DNA from: Pelobates cultripes | Lineage: Eukaryota; Chordata; Amphibia; Anura; Pelobatidae | DNA length: 64,000 nt | Direction of reading: 5' to 3' | Assembly (NCBI GenBank): GCA_933207985.1 | Contig: OW240917.1 | Coordinates: 238,816,693-238,880,692, forward strand | Shown: piece after piece, positions 11,551 to 59,763 of the stretch | Layout of the letters: each line of letters begins with the position of its first letter | Numbering within the stretch: the first letter of the stretch is position 1 | Translations under genes and position numbers: made by a program | Notes under the pieces: model-generated | Told to the model about the DNA's origin: nothing | The model's input: the letters and a program-made list of their open reading frames with translations, nothing else | Databases searched by the model: none

Positions 11551-12735
11551 TTAAAGGGACACTGTTCTGGTGAGTATAATTATTATATGCAGTCATTTTC
11601 ATGCTAAAAGGCAGTGTTTAGATTGCCCGTAGGGACACCTCCAAGTGGCCACTCCTCAGATGGCCACTGCAGGTGCTTCCTGGCTCAGTGCGGTACAGCA
11701 GGCAGCAGTGCCATTAAGCGTCTCCACACTCTGCATGGGGGTGCTGAATTTTCCTCATAGAGATGCATTGATTCAATGCATCTCTATGAGGAGGTAGTAA
11801 TTGGCCAAACGGTGTTTGGTCCCGCCCTCTTGCCGATTTTTAGCCAAAGCATTGGATTGGCTTAAAACCGGCAATGCTGATGTCACTAGGGGGTGGGCTC
11901 AGCGGCGGCGGACGCACGGAGAGCTGAAAATGGTGGGCTTTGCACTATTGGGTCAGGAATACACGTGTAGCTCCCTATAGTGCCCCCTTCTGTCACTTAT
12001 CTGATACCGCTCCTCTCCTGTCTACGTCAGGCGGTGGGGCAGTCGTAATGTGCATGCACAGCGATTTGTACTTCCACCGATTTTACATAACGCTGAATGT
12101 CCTCATGCAACCAAAAGCCACCTAATGACCCAGAAGTCCCTATAGTGGCTGTCTGGTAGACAGCCACTAAAGGTGGAGTTAATCCTCAAATGCAATGTTT
12201 GCAGTTTATTAAAAACTGCAATAATTACCTTTGCAGGGTTAGAGGGACACAGTTGGCACCCAGACCACTTTAGCTAATTGAAGTAGTCTAGGTGCTGTGA
12301 CCCTTTTGCACTTAGAGCTGCAATTTAAAACATTGCAGTTCCAGATAAATGTTTACATTGCAGCTCTAAGTCTGCCCTCTGTAGCTGTCTGGAATCCAAA
12401 CGGACCTTTGTTCTGTTATCTGATGCTGGCCATCTTCCCGGACCCCCAGCGTCAGATTTTCCCCATAGGAAAGCATTGAATAATGTTTTCCTATGGGGAG
12501 TTCTAATGCACGCGGCCATTGGGTCTCCATGCCGACTGACCTAGCGCCGAGGGACATCAGCGCCTGGATTCAGGTAAGTCCCCGCGAGACACACGCACAT
12601 TAACGCCATAGTGCCAGGAAAATGGCTTTGTTTTTCTGGCACTACAGGATTCCTTTAAGGGACCTGAAATACTGCATCAAGACTACTTAAATAGCTGAAG
12701 TGTTCTGGGTGCCTATAATGGTTTTTTTTAAATCA
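11551..12735. mobile_element. Cluster of T2-like MITEs, one nested in another
   Basis: A left end TTAAAGGGACACTGTTCTGG sits at 11551. An outer copy resumes near 11945 (GTCAGGAATACACGTGTAGCTCCCTATAG) and is interrupted at 12239-12658 by a second copy. The outer copy finishes with AGCTGAAGTGTTCTGGGTGCCTATAATGG at about 12721. Outer boundaries are approximate because the ends are diverged. Confidence 0.65.
12239..12658. mobile_element. T2-like MITE nested in an older T2-like MITE
   Basis: Begins TTAGAGGGACACAGTTGGCACC and ends CACTACAGGATTCCTTTAA. The standard modules lie between: CCACTTTAGCTAATTGAAGTAG hairpin, GTAGCTGTCTGGA, AGGAAAGCATTGAATAATG hairpin, GTGCCAGGAAAATGG. Its insertion separates the two halves of the surrounding element. 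Confidence 0.75.
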
Positions 12736-13510
12736 CCCGACTGAATTAAAGTATATGAGGCTTCAGTTAGATTTATACTGTTTCAAACCTACCAGTAACT
12801 GGTATACAAGCTAGTCTGCCTGGCGTTTTAATAGCTCAAGGTACAATACAGAGGGTAGAAGTGCTGCCAAACCAAATAATGAATTGAGTATGCCATTATG
12901 AACCACTGCCCTGGGGAGTTTAACTTTTGAAAGTGTGTTGTTTTGGTATTTTTTTTCCTGGCTGCCAAGACATGCGATTATGAAATGTTTTCTAAATGGT
13001 TACACCCTAAATAAGAATCTTGAAAAATCTTGCAATCGCCCACCTACATATACCACCCTCATGAAAACTGCAACACATTAAAAGAGAATATTAATTCCAG
13101 ATATTGAACTACTAAAATGTCTGTCCTCTTGAAAAGGTTGTTATATTTTGCCTGGTTCCTGGAATGGCTGGCTTCCTGTGTTTTGTTTCTCTTGGCTAGT
13201 GGTGCTGCTGTTGATTCTATTTGGAGAACATGCTGTAAGTCCTCAGCTGTTCTCTATGTGGATATCTCACTCTGTTATAGTTTGAGGCTTCAGTTCTTCT
13301 TAAGACTGATGTCCACATATCATACCATAGCACTGCTGTCAGCCCTGGCCAAACACTAGCAGCTGTAGGTCAAAAATGTTTCTAAGAACAGTGCTTTCCA
13401 CAATATTCTATTTATCTCTAAATCATTTTATCAATGACTGACATATGTCTCCCCCTCCTCCTCTCCCCCAAATCACCATAGTTTTGCTTAAATCTGTAGT
13501 GTTTGTATTG
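12736..13510. other. Inferred intron 1 DNA, no feature seen
   Basis: No gene or clear repeat. An 80-codon open frame at 13117-13359 is rich in Leu/Cys/Ser, has no recognised domain and no splice support; I treat it as chance. Confidence 0.5.
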
Positions 13511-16178
13511 TTAACCCCTTAAGGACACAGCTTCAGAAGCTTGTCTTACGCTTAATGACCCAAGCAATTTTTGCATTTTCTTGCTGTATGAGTTCAACTG
13601 CAATTTGCATCTCTCGTTTATTGCACCGACACATATTATATACTGTTTTTTAAAGGACAGAAAGGGCTTTAATTTGATGCAATATATATATATATATGCT
13701 TATTATTAAAAAAAAAATACAGAAAAATGCAAAAAAAAGAGAAATGTTGTGTTTTTTGTACAGTTTTTGCAATAATAATGTGTGCCTAATTAGTGCAGGT
13801 TAAAGAAAGTAATTATTTAAAAATAAATTCATTTAGTTGTTCTGATTTACAGAATATATAATGTGTCTGGAATTTTAAGGTTTTTTTTTTTTTGGTAGTT
13901 ACAGGTCACAAAGCACAAGGAGTAAAATAAACTTTTTATGTGGAGCGATTTTAGAATTTGGTATGTTTGTCTTGTAAGCTTAATAGCCATAAAGGAAAAC
14001 AAAATTGCCACACAAAAGTATATATTTATATAAAGTAGACATGACAGGCTATTGTCCTAAGGTTGTTTTGACACTTTCTACTTAGCCATTTCAGTACAAT
14101 TTTGTTTTTTGGGGGTTTTTGGCACACAAACTTATAACAAAGAACTTCTCATGTGTATTTTGTAAAGTTGGTGTGTGTGCTATTCCTGTACAAAGTTTTA
14201 TTTTATGTTCAGTTACTTCTGCTGAGTACAACGATACCACCATTGTATGTCTTTGGCACTATTTCGTGAAGCTACAGTGCCATATAGGAGACCTGTCTGT
14301 TTCAACATTTACAGTAGAATTTTGAGAGGCAGATTTAATGGGCCTATGCTTCAATTTGGGGTATTATAGCAGTTTGACTGTTCAAAAAATCCCCACAAAG
14401 GCCTACCATTTGTAAAAGTAGACACTCCAGGGTATCTCATATGGTGCATATTGTGCCTTAACATGCCCCCATTTTTTCACCAATATATGCCAAAGTATGC
14501 GGTAAAACAATATGGCCAATGTATGACCTAGACACTATTTTGTGAAGTTACACTGCTGCAAAAGAGACATGACAAGTTAAGGTTTTTAAGTGTGAATTTT
14601 CATGGAGGGTTTTGATGCGTCCGTGTCCCACTTTGGAGCACTTGAGCAGGCTATATATTACAACTACACCATAAAGGCATACCATTTCTTAAAGAACACA
14701 TCCCAGGTTATTTCAAAAGGCATATTTTGAACCTTAGCGTGGGATCATTTTTCCGCTACCTTGTACCAAGTGTAGTGGTAATTAGCGTTTTTTTGCCTTT
14801 TTGACACACAAAGTGAGTTTGCACAGTATATTTTTATGTGTTCTACGACTGTATAATACTTCATATGTTGCTCAGCTATGTCGGCTGAGTACAGCAATAC
14901 CCCCGTATGTACCTTTGCCAGGTATATGTGGACATTGAATGGGCACATTTGAGACACAGCCATTCCAGTTTTTCCCAAAATTTTGAATTTTTACGCTGTG
15001 TCCATGTCCCATTTTAGAGTATTTTACAAGGCTATATAATCCAATTACACCATAAAGGCATACCATTTCTTAAAGAAGACATCCCAGGGTAATTCAAAAG
15101 GCATATTTTGAACCTTAGCGTGGGATCATTTTTCCGCTAGCTTGTACCAAGTGTAGTGGTAATGAGCATTTTTTTTTTACTTTGTAAATTTTTGTCTTTG
15201 TAAAACCCATTTTTAAACTTTTTTTTTACTTATTAAATGTTTTATACTTTCTTAACTTTTTTACACTTTTAATTTTTTTCTAAACTTTTCTTTTACTGTT
15301 AACCCCTAACAAGCAGTAAGCAGCACTAACAGTAAATTCCCCCTTTTCCCATAACTCCCAACCACTCCAATTAGCAATATATATATAATTTAAATAAATT
15401 GAACCCCTGAGGGTTAAAAAATAAATAAAAGTTAATCCTCAAGGGTTAAAATAAATTAGATTACAGTATAATACTGTGATCTGTATTTTGATCACTGTAG
15501 GCAGTGATCAACTGGCAGGGAAGGGGTTAATTTTTATTTAGACTGGGTAAAGGAGGGTGGTATTTTTTATTTTATTTTTACTTAAACGTTACTAAAACTT
15601 TTTTTTTTAACCTTTTTTAAAGCTTATTTTAAAACTTTTTTAACATTTACCCCTAGTTAGCCTAACACCAAATTCCTCAATTCCCCACTAACTTCCACCC
15701 CATCCCAGCTAGCTAAATATATAGTTTTTAAATATTTAAATTAATAAAATACATTTAACCCCTGAGGGTTAAAAAAATAATCCTCAAGGGTTAAAAAAAA
15801 AAATCAGATGACATTAAAATGTATACCCTGCCAATTGATCTTTAACTTCTTATTTTTTTTTTTTACAAAGGGAGAAGATCAGCAGCACTGATCCGTCTCC
15901 CTGCACTTCACACAGAACCCGGAAGTGCAGGGAGGCGGAAGGTGAGTATACTGAGCACGTGTGCTTGCTCTGGCAGCCTGTCAGAGCAGGTGCTGGGGCA
16001 GCGCGATCCGGTGCTTGCGGTCTGCCACGAATACAGAGGCAGACCGGAGCACCGTTAACCCCGCGATCGCGGAGATCTGGGGTTAACTTTAGTAAATGAC
16101 AAAAATTTTCCGTCAGCGGTCCTTAAGTGAAGGACAAGGTTGACGGAAAATTTCCGTCTGCGGTCGGGAAGGGGTTAA
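13511..16178. mobile_element. Long non-coding TTAACCCC-ended element, possibly piggyBac-like
   Basis: Starts TTAACCCCTTAAGGACACAG at 13511 and ends GGGAAGGGGTTAA at 16178, giving inverted TTAACCCCTT termini on a TTAA target. TTAA plus CCC-starting ends is the piggyBac-superfamily pattern, so that is the likeliest class. The interior has no long frame. It carries diverged tandem modules (for example 14644-14770 and 15044-15170, which share ACCATAAAGGCATACCATTT and AACCTTAGCGTGGGATCATT). Near 15900-16160 it is GC-richer and ends with palindromic GACGGAAAATTTTCCGTC-like blocks. Its right TTAA is shared with the next T2 copy. Confidence 0.65.
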
Positions 16179-16725
16179 AGGAACACTATAGTTACCTAAA
16201 CAGCTTTAGTGTAATGAAGCAGTTTTTGTGTGTAGATCATGCCTCTCGGGTTTTACTGTTCAATTCCCTGCCATTTGTGAGTTAAATTGCTTTGTTTCTG
16301 TTTATGCAGCTCTTGCCACACTTCCCCCCACTCTGATTGAGGCAGCCTGCATGAAAAAAAACAAAACTGGTTTCACTTTCAATCCGCTGTAATTTACCTT
16401 AAACAATTGTATCTCTTTCTCTGTAAATGTAACTTTAATCACATACAGGAGGCTCTTGCAGGGTCTAGCAAGCTATTAACATAGGGGATTAGAAAATCTA
16501 AATTAAACAGAACTTGCAATAAAGAAAGGATAAACTGTAGATGACTCTTTACAGGAAGTGTTTAGGGAGGCTGTGCAAGTCACATGCAGGGAGGTGTGAC
16601 TAGGGTTCATAAACAAAGTGATTTAACTCCTAAATGGCAGATAATTGAGCAGTGAGGCTGCAGGGGATACACCAAAACTGCTCCATTAAACTAAAATTGT
16701 TTTGGTGACTATAGTGTCCCTTTAA
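16175..16725. mobile_element. T2-like MITE, 551 bp
   Basis: TTAAAGGAACACTATAGTTACC at 16175 and GACTATAGTGTCCCTTTAA ending at 16725. This subtype has a different middle (GTCACATGCAGGGAGGTGTG, CTTTGTTTCTG) that recurs at 40162-40706, so the two form a subfamily. Confidence 0.85.
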
Positions 16726-18815
16726 GGTAGATGTGTAATGTAACCCCATCTAGGGTTTGTTTTTAACTAAGTATTTTTATGTAAACCCGGATTGTGTTAA
16801 TCTAGCCTGTCCCCTGTTCCAAAATGCTGTATCCATATTTGGTCATTGGATTCATGTATAAGGTCATTGAACTGTTTCTTTCACTGCTTCTGTGATGCTT
16901 TTCCATGGAACCTGCACATTTGACATAACATAGCAAGTGTTTAAAGGGCCTTCTAGTGATCATTCCAGGCACTAAAAATAAATATAAATGTGATGAGTTG
17001 TTTTTTTCTCCCCCCTGGACTAATTCGACTCCTAGTGTGGTATTTTTTTAGTATTATTTTCTTCTAAAAGATGAACTGTTTCTTTGTGTGTGTATGATTA
17101 TTTAATCATATGTACCGGGCTAAAATAAAAAGATAAAAATAAAGATTCCTTTCATGTCTAGGAAGGGACAATAATTAGGAACTAGATAAAATGTAAAAAT
17201 TTGCACATATACTGATTGCTCATTCCCAAATTCTCACATCCTAATTAACCCCACTCAGTCTCTTACATGCTGTACTAACTATCCTCTCAGCCTTATCTAA
17301 TTAGCTTCACATTCTCTTATACACAAGTAGCTACAAAAGAGCACACAGTGCTTCATTAGTAACACATGCATGTGTTCATACATAACTTGCCTCACTCATT
17401 GCTGTATTCAGTCATGGAAGACGTGATGTCATATTGTATTCTCTTGTCACTTCATGTCTAAAATGGGGGGAGTGCAAATGAGACCATTTGCTGTCTGCCG
17501 CCAGAGTGTAGAGAGCTTGATTCTTTGCCGTCTATGGGTTTGGTCTTCGGGGAAATCTTTTGGCCTCTTCTGGAAAGCAGGGAGACTAAATTCTTGGTGA
17601 TGGGTCTCATTTTTGTGTTGTCATGGAGACCTGCCACTTTAAATACGTAGCACCTAGTTTAAGATGTTATTGGATTCCAATAACCTTTTCTATATTTTTA
17701 TTTTGACACTTGGCCTTGACATTTGGCATTCAGAGGCGTTCTCACCAGTGACCTATAAAGTGGCATTACCAGGACATTTTGTGTCCACAATTCCCCTCCC
17801 CCTGTCTGCTTCTGAAATTTCTGATATGCCTGTTGTTGATGAAACAATCTAGTGACAGAGAGTTCATTGTGAAGCCTGGGGGGAGGCACAGTGATTGCTC
17901 AGAAAATGGGCATCTGTTCTTGAAATCTACATGTATCTGTTTTCAGTGGAATGAGGAAGGACAGAACTAGATCGGTTTTGCAGGTTCTGCTTATAGTGCA
18001 AAGATGGATTTAATTGGAACACGAGACGTAATTCTGCTTCCACCCATCTTGATGTAAACACAGATTTATCGCATGCCATATAACAATTTTTTTTAAATTC
18101 TTTTATTTTATATATTATACAAACCACATTTAATGGATCACTTTTTATTTTTGTGTTTTTCTAAGGAATCATTGTCATTATTAACTGCCCCTCCTTTTTT
18201 ATCAGTGCTGTTTTTAATACGGCATGGCTGGATATGCATCCACATTTAGGTTTACAAAAAAAAGTCTGTTTTCTTACTGTGGTATTGTAATGTATGATGC
18301 ACAGGCGAGTGGTGGAAGGGGGTGAGAATGGAGAATGGAGAATGCTTTAATAACGATGGAAGAGCTTTGAGACCCCATGATGCAATTCTGCTTTCAAGCA
18401 GATCCTCATAACATCTGGATCCCAATGGAATCTCTGCACTGCAGCATTAGCATGCTCTGCCATAAATCATTTTCTCCCTCCCCTGGAATAGTATTTAAAG
18501 CAAAAATTTGCCTGTTGTGCCTATGTTGTAATTCTAGAGCAGTGTTAAAAGCCTTAGGTGCGACAGTCTTATGGCTATATGCCACAAAATAATACATCAC
18601 AAAGCTTACAAAGATAAACTGCGTTTATGTGAAAATAAATATTTACATCATATTATGCTACCTTATTACTATAACCTGAAAGGGTTTAGATACATGAATT
18701 GTAATTAATAAACCCCCCGTCAGCCTTTCTTCAGTACTCTTTCCTCTGGCTTTATAAACTACATAAGAAAGGTACATACTATCTTTTTTTTTTTCCTTCA
18801 TGCAGTTTTTTCAAT
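16726..18815. other. Inferred intron 1 DNA, largely featureless
   Basis: No gene seen. A T2-like tip (TTTAAAGGGCCTTCTAGTGATCATTCC) occurs near 16938. Open frames of about 60-70 codons occur on both strands at 17664-18127 with no domains. Confidence 0.5.
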
Positions 18816-18819
18816 CGGA

Positions 18820-19039
18820 AGGTAAGGATTGGCTGAGAGTGTCAGCTGACACTCTGCCTACTACCGGTGCCCAGTCCGAGGCAACCTCATTGAAGTTGGG
18901 ACTGAGGCTGGAGAGAGGGCGGAGTTGATATGGGTTTGGACAACTTTGGGATTAAACCATTTTGTGAACTGTTTAACCCTTTAAGGTAAGACAGTGCCAG
19001 GACTGCAGTGCACCATAATAACGTAATTGAGATGCATCA
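18820..19039. repeat. Dispersed repeat, copy 1
   Basis: ATTGGCTGAGAGTGTCAGCTGAC...CAACTTTGGGATTAAACC...GTTTAACC resembles 24740-24980 (CTGGCTGAGAGCGTTAGCTGAC...CAACTTTGGGCTTAAACC...GTTTAAACC). Family unknown. It directly precedes a T2 element. Confidence 0.6.
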
Positions 19040-19442
19040 TTAAAGGAATAGTTAGGAATGCGAACCTGTATTCCTAATGCTGCCTTCTCCCTTAATGTTA
19101 TCAAGGAGGTGTTTCTTACTCGTCATTGGTCCAATCCACAAAAGGGGAGCATTGGGGGACCTGTTGTGCATACATAGTGAGCTTCGCCCGCACATAAAAA
19201 AAAACCATTGAAACTAATGCTTTCCTGTGTGCTGCAATGTCACGTAACTGAGTTTTACTTGGCCATTTGCAACGGAAGCCCCTCTTATGGATGTCAGTAT
19301 GACAGCTACTAGAGGTGTGTTTGACTCTTCATGGTACACATTGTCCTTTATTCAAAACTGCATTGTTTTACCCTGAGTGGTTAAACCTGTAGAACCATTG
19401 CACCGAGACCACTTTATTGAGATGAGATTAGTGGTCCTTTAA
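19040..19442. mobile_element. T2-like MITE, 403 bp
   Basis: TTAAAGGAATAGTTAGGAATGCG at 19040 and TTAGTGGTCCTTTAA ending at 19442. It includes an AGTATGACAGCTACTAGAGG module and an ACCGAGACCACTT terminal hairpin half. Confidence 0.75.
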
Positions 19443-55716
<36,274 letters not shown>

Positions 55717-56511
55717 AAGGGACACAAAGACAGCTTGAATTTCCTACTGGGTGTTGGCACTTAAACAGGACAGATGCACATTGATATGTGCAAAAATGCG
55801 TCTGTTAAAAACCTCAGAATGCAAAAAAAGTGTTATTCATGTCCTCTCCACAAGACTCAGTTTGATGAATGAGTATGTGTCTAAATCTCCATCATCACAG
55901 TTCTTTTCTCCTGAAGTTCTTGCGTTTGTGGGGTTTTGTTTTTCCATTTTATTTTGTCAGGTTTCAACTTGCGTTTTGATATTTTGTGTGGTTTTATTTT
56001 ATTTTTTTAAAAATTTGAATGGATTTTTTTTTTCCCTCTTTCTTCAGAACACTTTGACCTGGGTTGGTCTGAAATCTGTTAGATCAACCTGCTAATTGAC
56101 GTGCAAACAAACATAACACCTTACGATGGTATCTGTGTAAGTCCAGCCCCAGCTCAGTAAAGTCTCACTGTTCCCCGATGCCCACCCCCCCTCTCCCCTC
56201 CCCATCTTAACCCCATAACTTGATGTCCGAGCATAAAATGTTAGTTATGAAGGTGGAAAAAGACACACCTTATTAAAAATGTTTAATAAGGTATCTGCAC
56301 TCTGTATAATAATTTTTTCCTTGCTGTAGTTGTACAATATTATACTTCTGAAGGGCAAAACTTTATAGTTTTCTGCTAGTTTGCAAAAAAAGAAACATCT
56401 TTCAGCTGCTGTGGCATGTATATTTTATCAAATTCTTTTTTTTTTTTTTTGATTGAAAATTTCTATGTATGATAAATGTACAAAAGTAATGAAACCCTTT
56501 GCGGATTGCAA

Positions 56512-56517
56512 AATAAA
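56512..56517 (+). promoter_or_regulatory. Poly(A) signal AATAAA, candidate 1
   Basis: GCAAAATAAAACATG, about 800 nt after the stop codon. Confidence 0.6.
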
Positions 56518-56539
56518 ACATGTAATATTGTAAGAGACT

Positions 56540-56545
56540 AATAAA
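56540..56545 (+). promoter_or_regulatory. Poly(A) signal AATAAA, candidate 2
   Basis: GACTAATAAAGAAC, followed by a TG-rich stretch (TGGTTTGTGTTAAATGATTTGTGTG) that could act as the downstream element. Confidence 0.65.
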
Positions 56546-56608
56546 GAACAAATGGTTTGTGTTAAATGATTTGTGTGTAAATAACCCCCACCCCGCCCCC
56601 AGTATGAC

Positions 56609-56614
56609 AATAAA
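56609..56614 (+). promoter_or_regulatory. Poly(A) signal AATAAA, candidate 3
   Basis: GACAATAAAGAGC, followed within 25 nt by TGTCTCTTTTTCT. Confidence 0.55.
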
Positions 56615-56799
56615 GAGCATACAGTAATGTCTCTTTTTCTAGATTTAGCATGTAACTGTTTTGTGTACCAAATAATGTACTGATTTTATTTACTTTGACT
56701 AGATTCTACTTATACAGCCATAGTCAGAATGGTTGGTAGGTCTCTCCCCTTACTGGAGAAAGCAGAATATGTGCCAGGAGCACACACATACTTTAAACT

Positions 56800-58905
56800 C
56801 CTACTGGGATTGCCTCTAAAACAAGTTGTTGAGGAACCAACTCGTAAAGAGGCCATACTAGATTTAGTGTTAACAAATTGAGATTTAGTATCAGATATTA
56901 CTGTAGGTGAAAGTTTAGGATCCAGTGATCATCAGTCAGTGTGGTTTAATATAAGAAAAGTGACTGAGTCACACTACACAAAAACAAAAGTTTTAGACTT
57001 TAGAAAAACAGAATATTCTAAAATTAGAATATGCGTAAAGGAGTCCTTGTCAGAGCAGTTTAAACGGAGTCCAGGAGAAAGTGGAATATTTAAAAGTTGC
57101 CCTGCTGAAAGCAACAGAAAATTCCATTAGGCTTGTCAGGAAGAGCAGAAAAAAATAAGAAACCACTGTGGTACTCTGCAGAAGTGGCTAAAATGGTAAA
57201 AAAAAAAAAGTTAGCATTTAGTAATTATGAAAAAAAACAGTGAGGAAGACAGACAGATCTATAAGATTAGGCAGAAAGAGGCTAAGCAAGTTATAAGAGC
57301 CTCCAAAGCACACACAGAAGAGAGAATAGCACTGCCTCAATTAATATTTTTGTTCAGTATTTACAGATGAAAATGAAGGAGAGGGACTTCCGTTAAGAAA
57401 AAGGACAAATGGGTAATTTGGTACATGTGAGTAGTTTACAGAGGAAGAGGTTCTATTTCAACTGTCAAAAGTAAAGACAAATAAGTCAATGGGACCTGAT
57501 GGAATACATCCAAAGTTATTTAACCGATCATTGTTAATAGGAGCAGTCTCAGAAGATTGGAGGTTAGCGAATGTTGTGCCCATTCACAAAAAAGGTAGTA
57601 GGGTGGAGTCGGGCAACTATAGCCCAGTAAGCCTTACTTCAGTAGTGAGGAAAGTAATGGAAACCATGTTAAAGCATAGCATTGTTGAACATCTAAAATC
57701 ACATGGATTTCAAGATCAGAGACAACATGGGTTTACTTCAGGGAGATCATGCCAAACTATTCTTATTGATTTTTTTAATTTTTTTTATTGGGTAACTAAA
57801 ATAATAGATCAGGGTGGTGCAGTAGACATTGCTTACCTAGATTTCAGTCAGGCTTTTGACACTGTTCCACATAGAAGGCTCATCATTAAACTGCAATCTT
57901 TAATGGTTTCCAACATTGTTGAATGGGTAAGGCAGTGGCTGAGTGACAGGCAACAGAGGGTTGTAGTCAACGGAGTATATTCGAAGCTTGGGCTTGTCAC
58001 CAGTGGGGTGCCTCAGGGATCTGTACTTGGACCCATTCTCTTTAATATTTTTATTAGTGATCTTGCAGAAGGTCTTGATGGTAAGATATGTCTTTTGGCT
58101 GATTATACTAAAATTTTCAACAGGGTTGATGTTCCAGGAGGGATAAGCCAAATGGCAAATGATTTAGGTAAATTAGAAAAATGGTCAGAGCCGTGGCAAC
58201 TGACATTTAATGTGGATAAGTGCAAGATAATGCATCTTGGGTGAAAAACTCAAGGGCAGAGTACAGAATATTTGATGCCCTACTAACCTCAACATCTGAG
58301 GAAAGGGATTTAGGAGAAATTATTTCACATGACTTAAAGGTAGGAAGAGGGAAGTGCTCATGCCATTGTACAGAACACTGGTGAGACCTCACTTGGAGTA
58401 TTGTACGCAGTACTGGAGACCGGATCTCCAGAAGGATATTGATACTTTGGAACGAGTTCAGAGAAGGGCTACTAAACTGGTTAATGCATTGCAGGATAAA
58501 ACTTACAAGGAAAGATTAAAGGATCTTAACATGTATAGCTTGGAGGAAAGACGAGACGGGGGATATGATAGAAACATTTAAATACATAAAGGGAATCAAC
58601 ACAGTAAAGGAGGAGACTATTTAAAAGACGAAAAACTACCACAACAAGAAGACATAGTCTTAAATTAGAGTGACAAAGGTTTAAAAATATCAGGAAGTAG
58701 TAGAGGGTAGTGGATGCAGGGAATAGGCGTCCAGCTGAAGTGGTAGAGTTTAACACAGTGAGGGAGTTTAAGCGTGCATGGGATAGGCATAAGGTTATCC
58801 TAACTATAAGATAAGACTAGGGACTAATGAAAGTATTTAGAAAATTGGGCAGACTAGATGGGCTGAATGGTTCTTATCTGCCGTCACATTCTCTGTTATG
58901 TTTGC
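56800..58905 (+). pseudogene. Dead CR1/L2-like LINE (endonuclease tail, reverse transcriptase, 3' end)
   Basis: The frame at about 56821-56960 reads an endonuclease C-terminal part (ILDLVLTN, stop, DLVSDITVGESLGSSDHQSV), with TGA at 56879. 57465-58244 is an open reverse-transcriptase piece: GPDGIHPK, NVVPIHKKGS, NYSPVSLTSVVRKVME, palm motif A AYLDFSQAFDTVPH, and motif B SGVPQGSVLGPILF. Motif C reads LADYTK at 58095-58109 where active elements have ADD, so the second catalytic Asp is lost. A short deletion follows HPKLF. The C-terminal part continues in another frame at 58354-58560 ([18 protein letters not shown]). The 3' end is GGGCTGAATGGTTCTTATCTGC. Several frameshifts and stops make it inactive. 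Confidence 0.88.
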
Positions 58906-59431
58906 CCCCTCTATTCTGTTATACATCTTTTGCTCAAATTGAAAGAACACGCGAAACACCAACACAAGTTAAGTGCGTTTGATAGGTTTTGCCCTTACGA
59001 TCATGCTGGTTTTTTTTTTACATATTCAAAACATTTTTGGAGCTTTCTGCAGTGTAACGCCAAATACTCCCCCCTATTCACAAAGCGACCTTTTCAGACA
59101 TACCCAGAGTACACACTCAGCCAGTGATGATTCAGTGTGAGATGAACAGCTCACATCACTGCGAGCCACTGCCAATCACTCTCCTTTTTATCTGCTCCTT
59201 GTATTTGTTGTATATCAAATAAGAGAACAAAAAACAATGTACAATAGAGGTGATAAATCGATGGTAGGTGCCACTAGTATGGAATATAGACAGCAACACA
59301 AATGGGGAGTTGCGCCTTATACATCCTTAGTAGTATATAAAAATTACATTGTCATGAAGGATAATAGTATGTTTGCAAGTGCTTTACTTAATCCTTTATT
59401 CCCCATTCATACACTCTATGCAGCTAAATAG
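58906..59431. other. Downstream DNA, no feature recognised
   Basis: Short frames only (64-86 codons), without recognised domains. Confidence 0.45.
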
Positions 59432-59433
59432 GT

Positions 59434-59763
59434 ATATTAATACCCATTTAAAATCAAAATTCTACCCTTCCACATTAAAAAAAAATTTTTAATCGAACAG
59501 TGGAAAAATGAGTCACATGGGACTTAAATCAAACAAAAACTGACAAATAATCTCTTTAAAAAGATTTATATTTATATAAAAAGATATATCTAAAAAGATT
59601 TTTTTTATATATATATGTATATATAAAAAAAATCTTTTTATAGAGATTATTTGTCATAGTTTTTGTTTGATTTAAGTCCCATGTGACTCATTTTTCAACT
59701 GTTCGATTAAAAAATATTTTAATGTGGATGGGTAGAATTTTGATTTTAAATGGGTATTGATAT
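59434..59763. repeat. Long AT-rich inverted repeat (fold-back)
   Basis: Left arm about 59434-59568 and right arm about 59628-59763 are inverse complements of about 135 bp with few mismatches: AATACCCATTTAAAATC/GATTTTAAATGGGTATT, GAGTCACATGGGACTTAAATC/GATTTAAGTCCCATGTGACTC, GACAAATAATCTCT/AGAGATTATTTGTC. The loop is about 59 bp of TA-rich sequence. No target duplication recognised. Confidence 0.9.

Larger units (their letters stand above)
55717..56640 (+). other. GPATCH8: GPATCH8 3' untranslated region
   Basis: Follows the TGA, T-rich at 55990-56035 and 56437-56450. Three AATAAA hexamers lie at 56512, 56540 and 56609, so the transcript probably ends between about 56530 and 56640. A TGTAAATA (Pumilio-type motif) at 56576 would be in the message only if the last signal is used. 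The end is inferred. Confidence 0.75.

Noticed and set aside
13117..13359. 80-codon hydrophobic frame resembling a membrane peptide
   Set aside because: Chance-length frame in intronic DNA with no homology, splice or promoter support.
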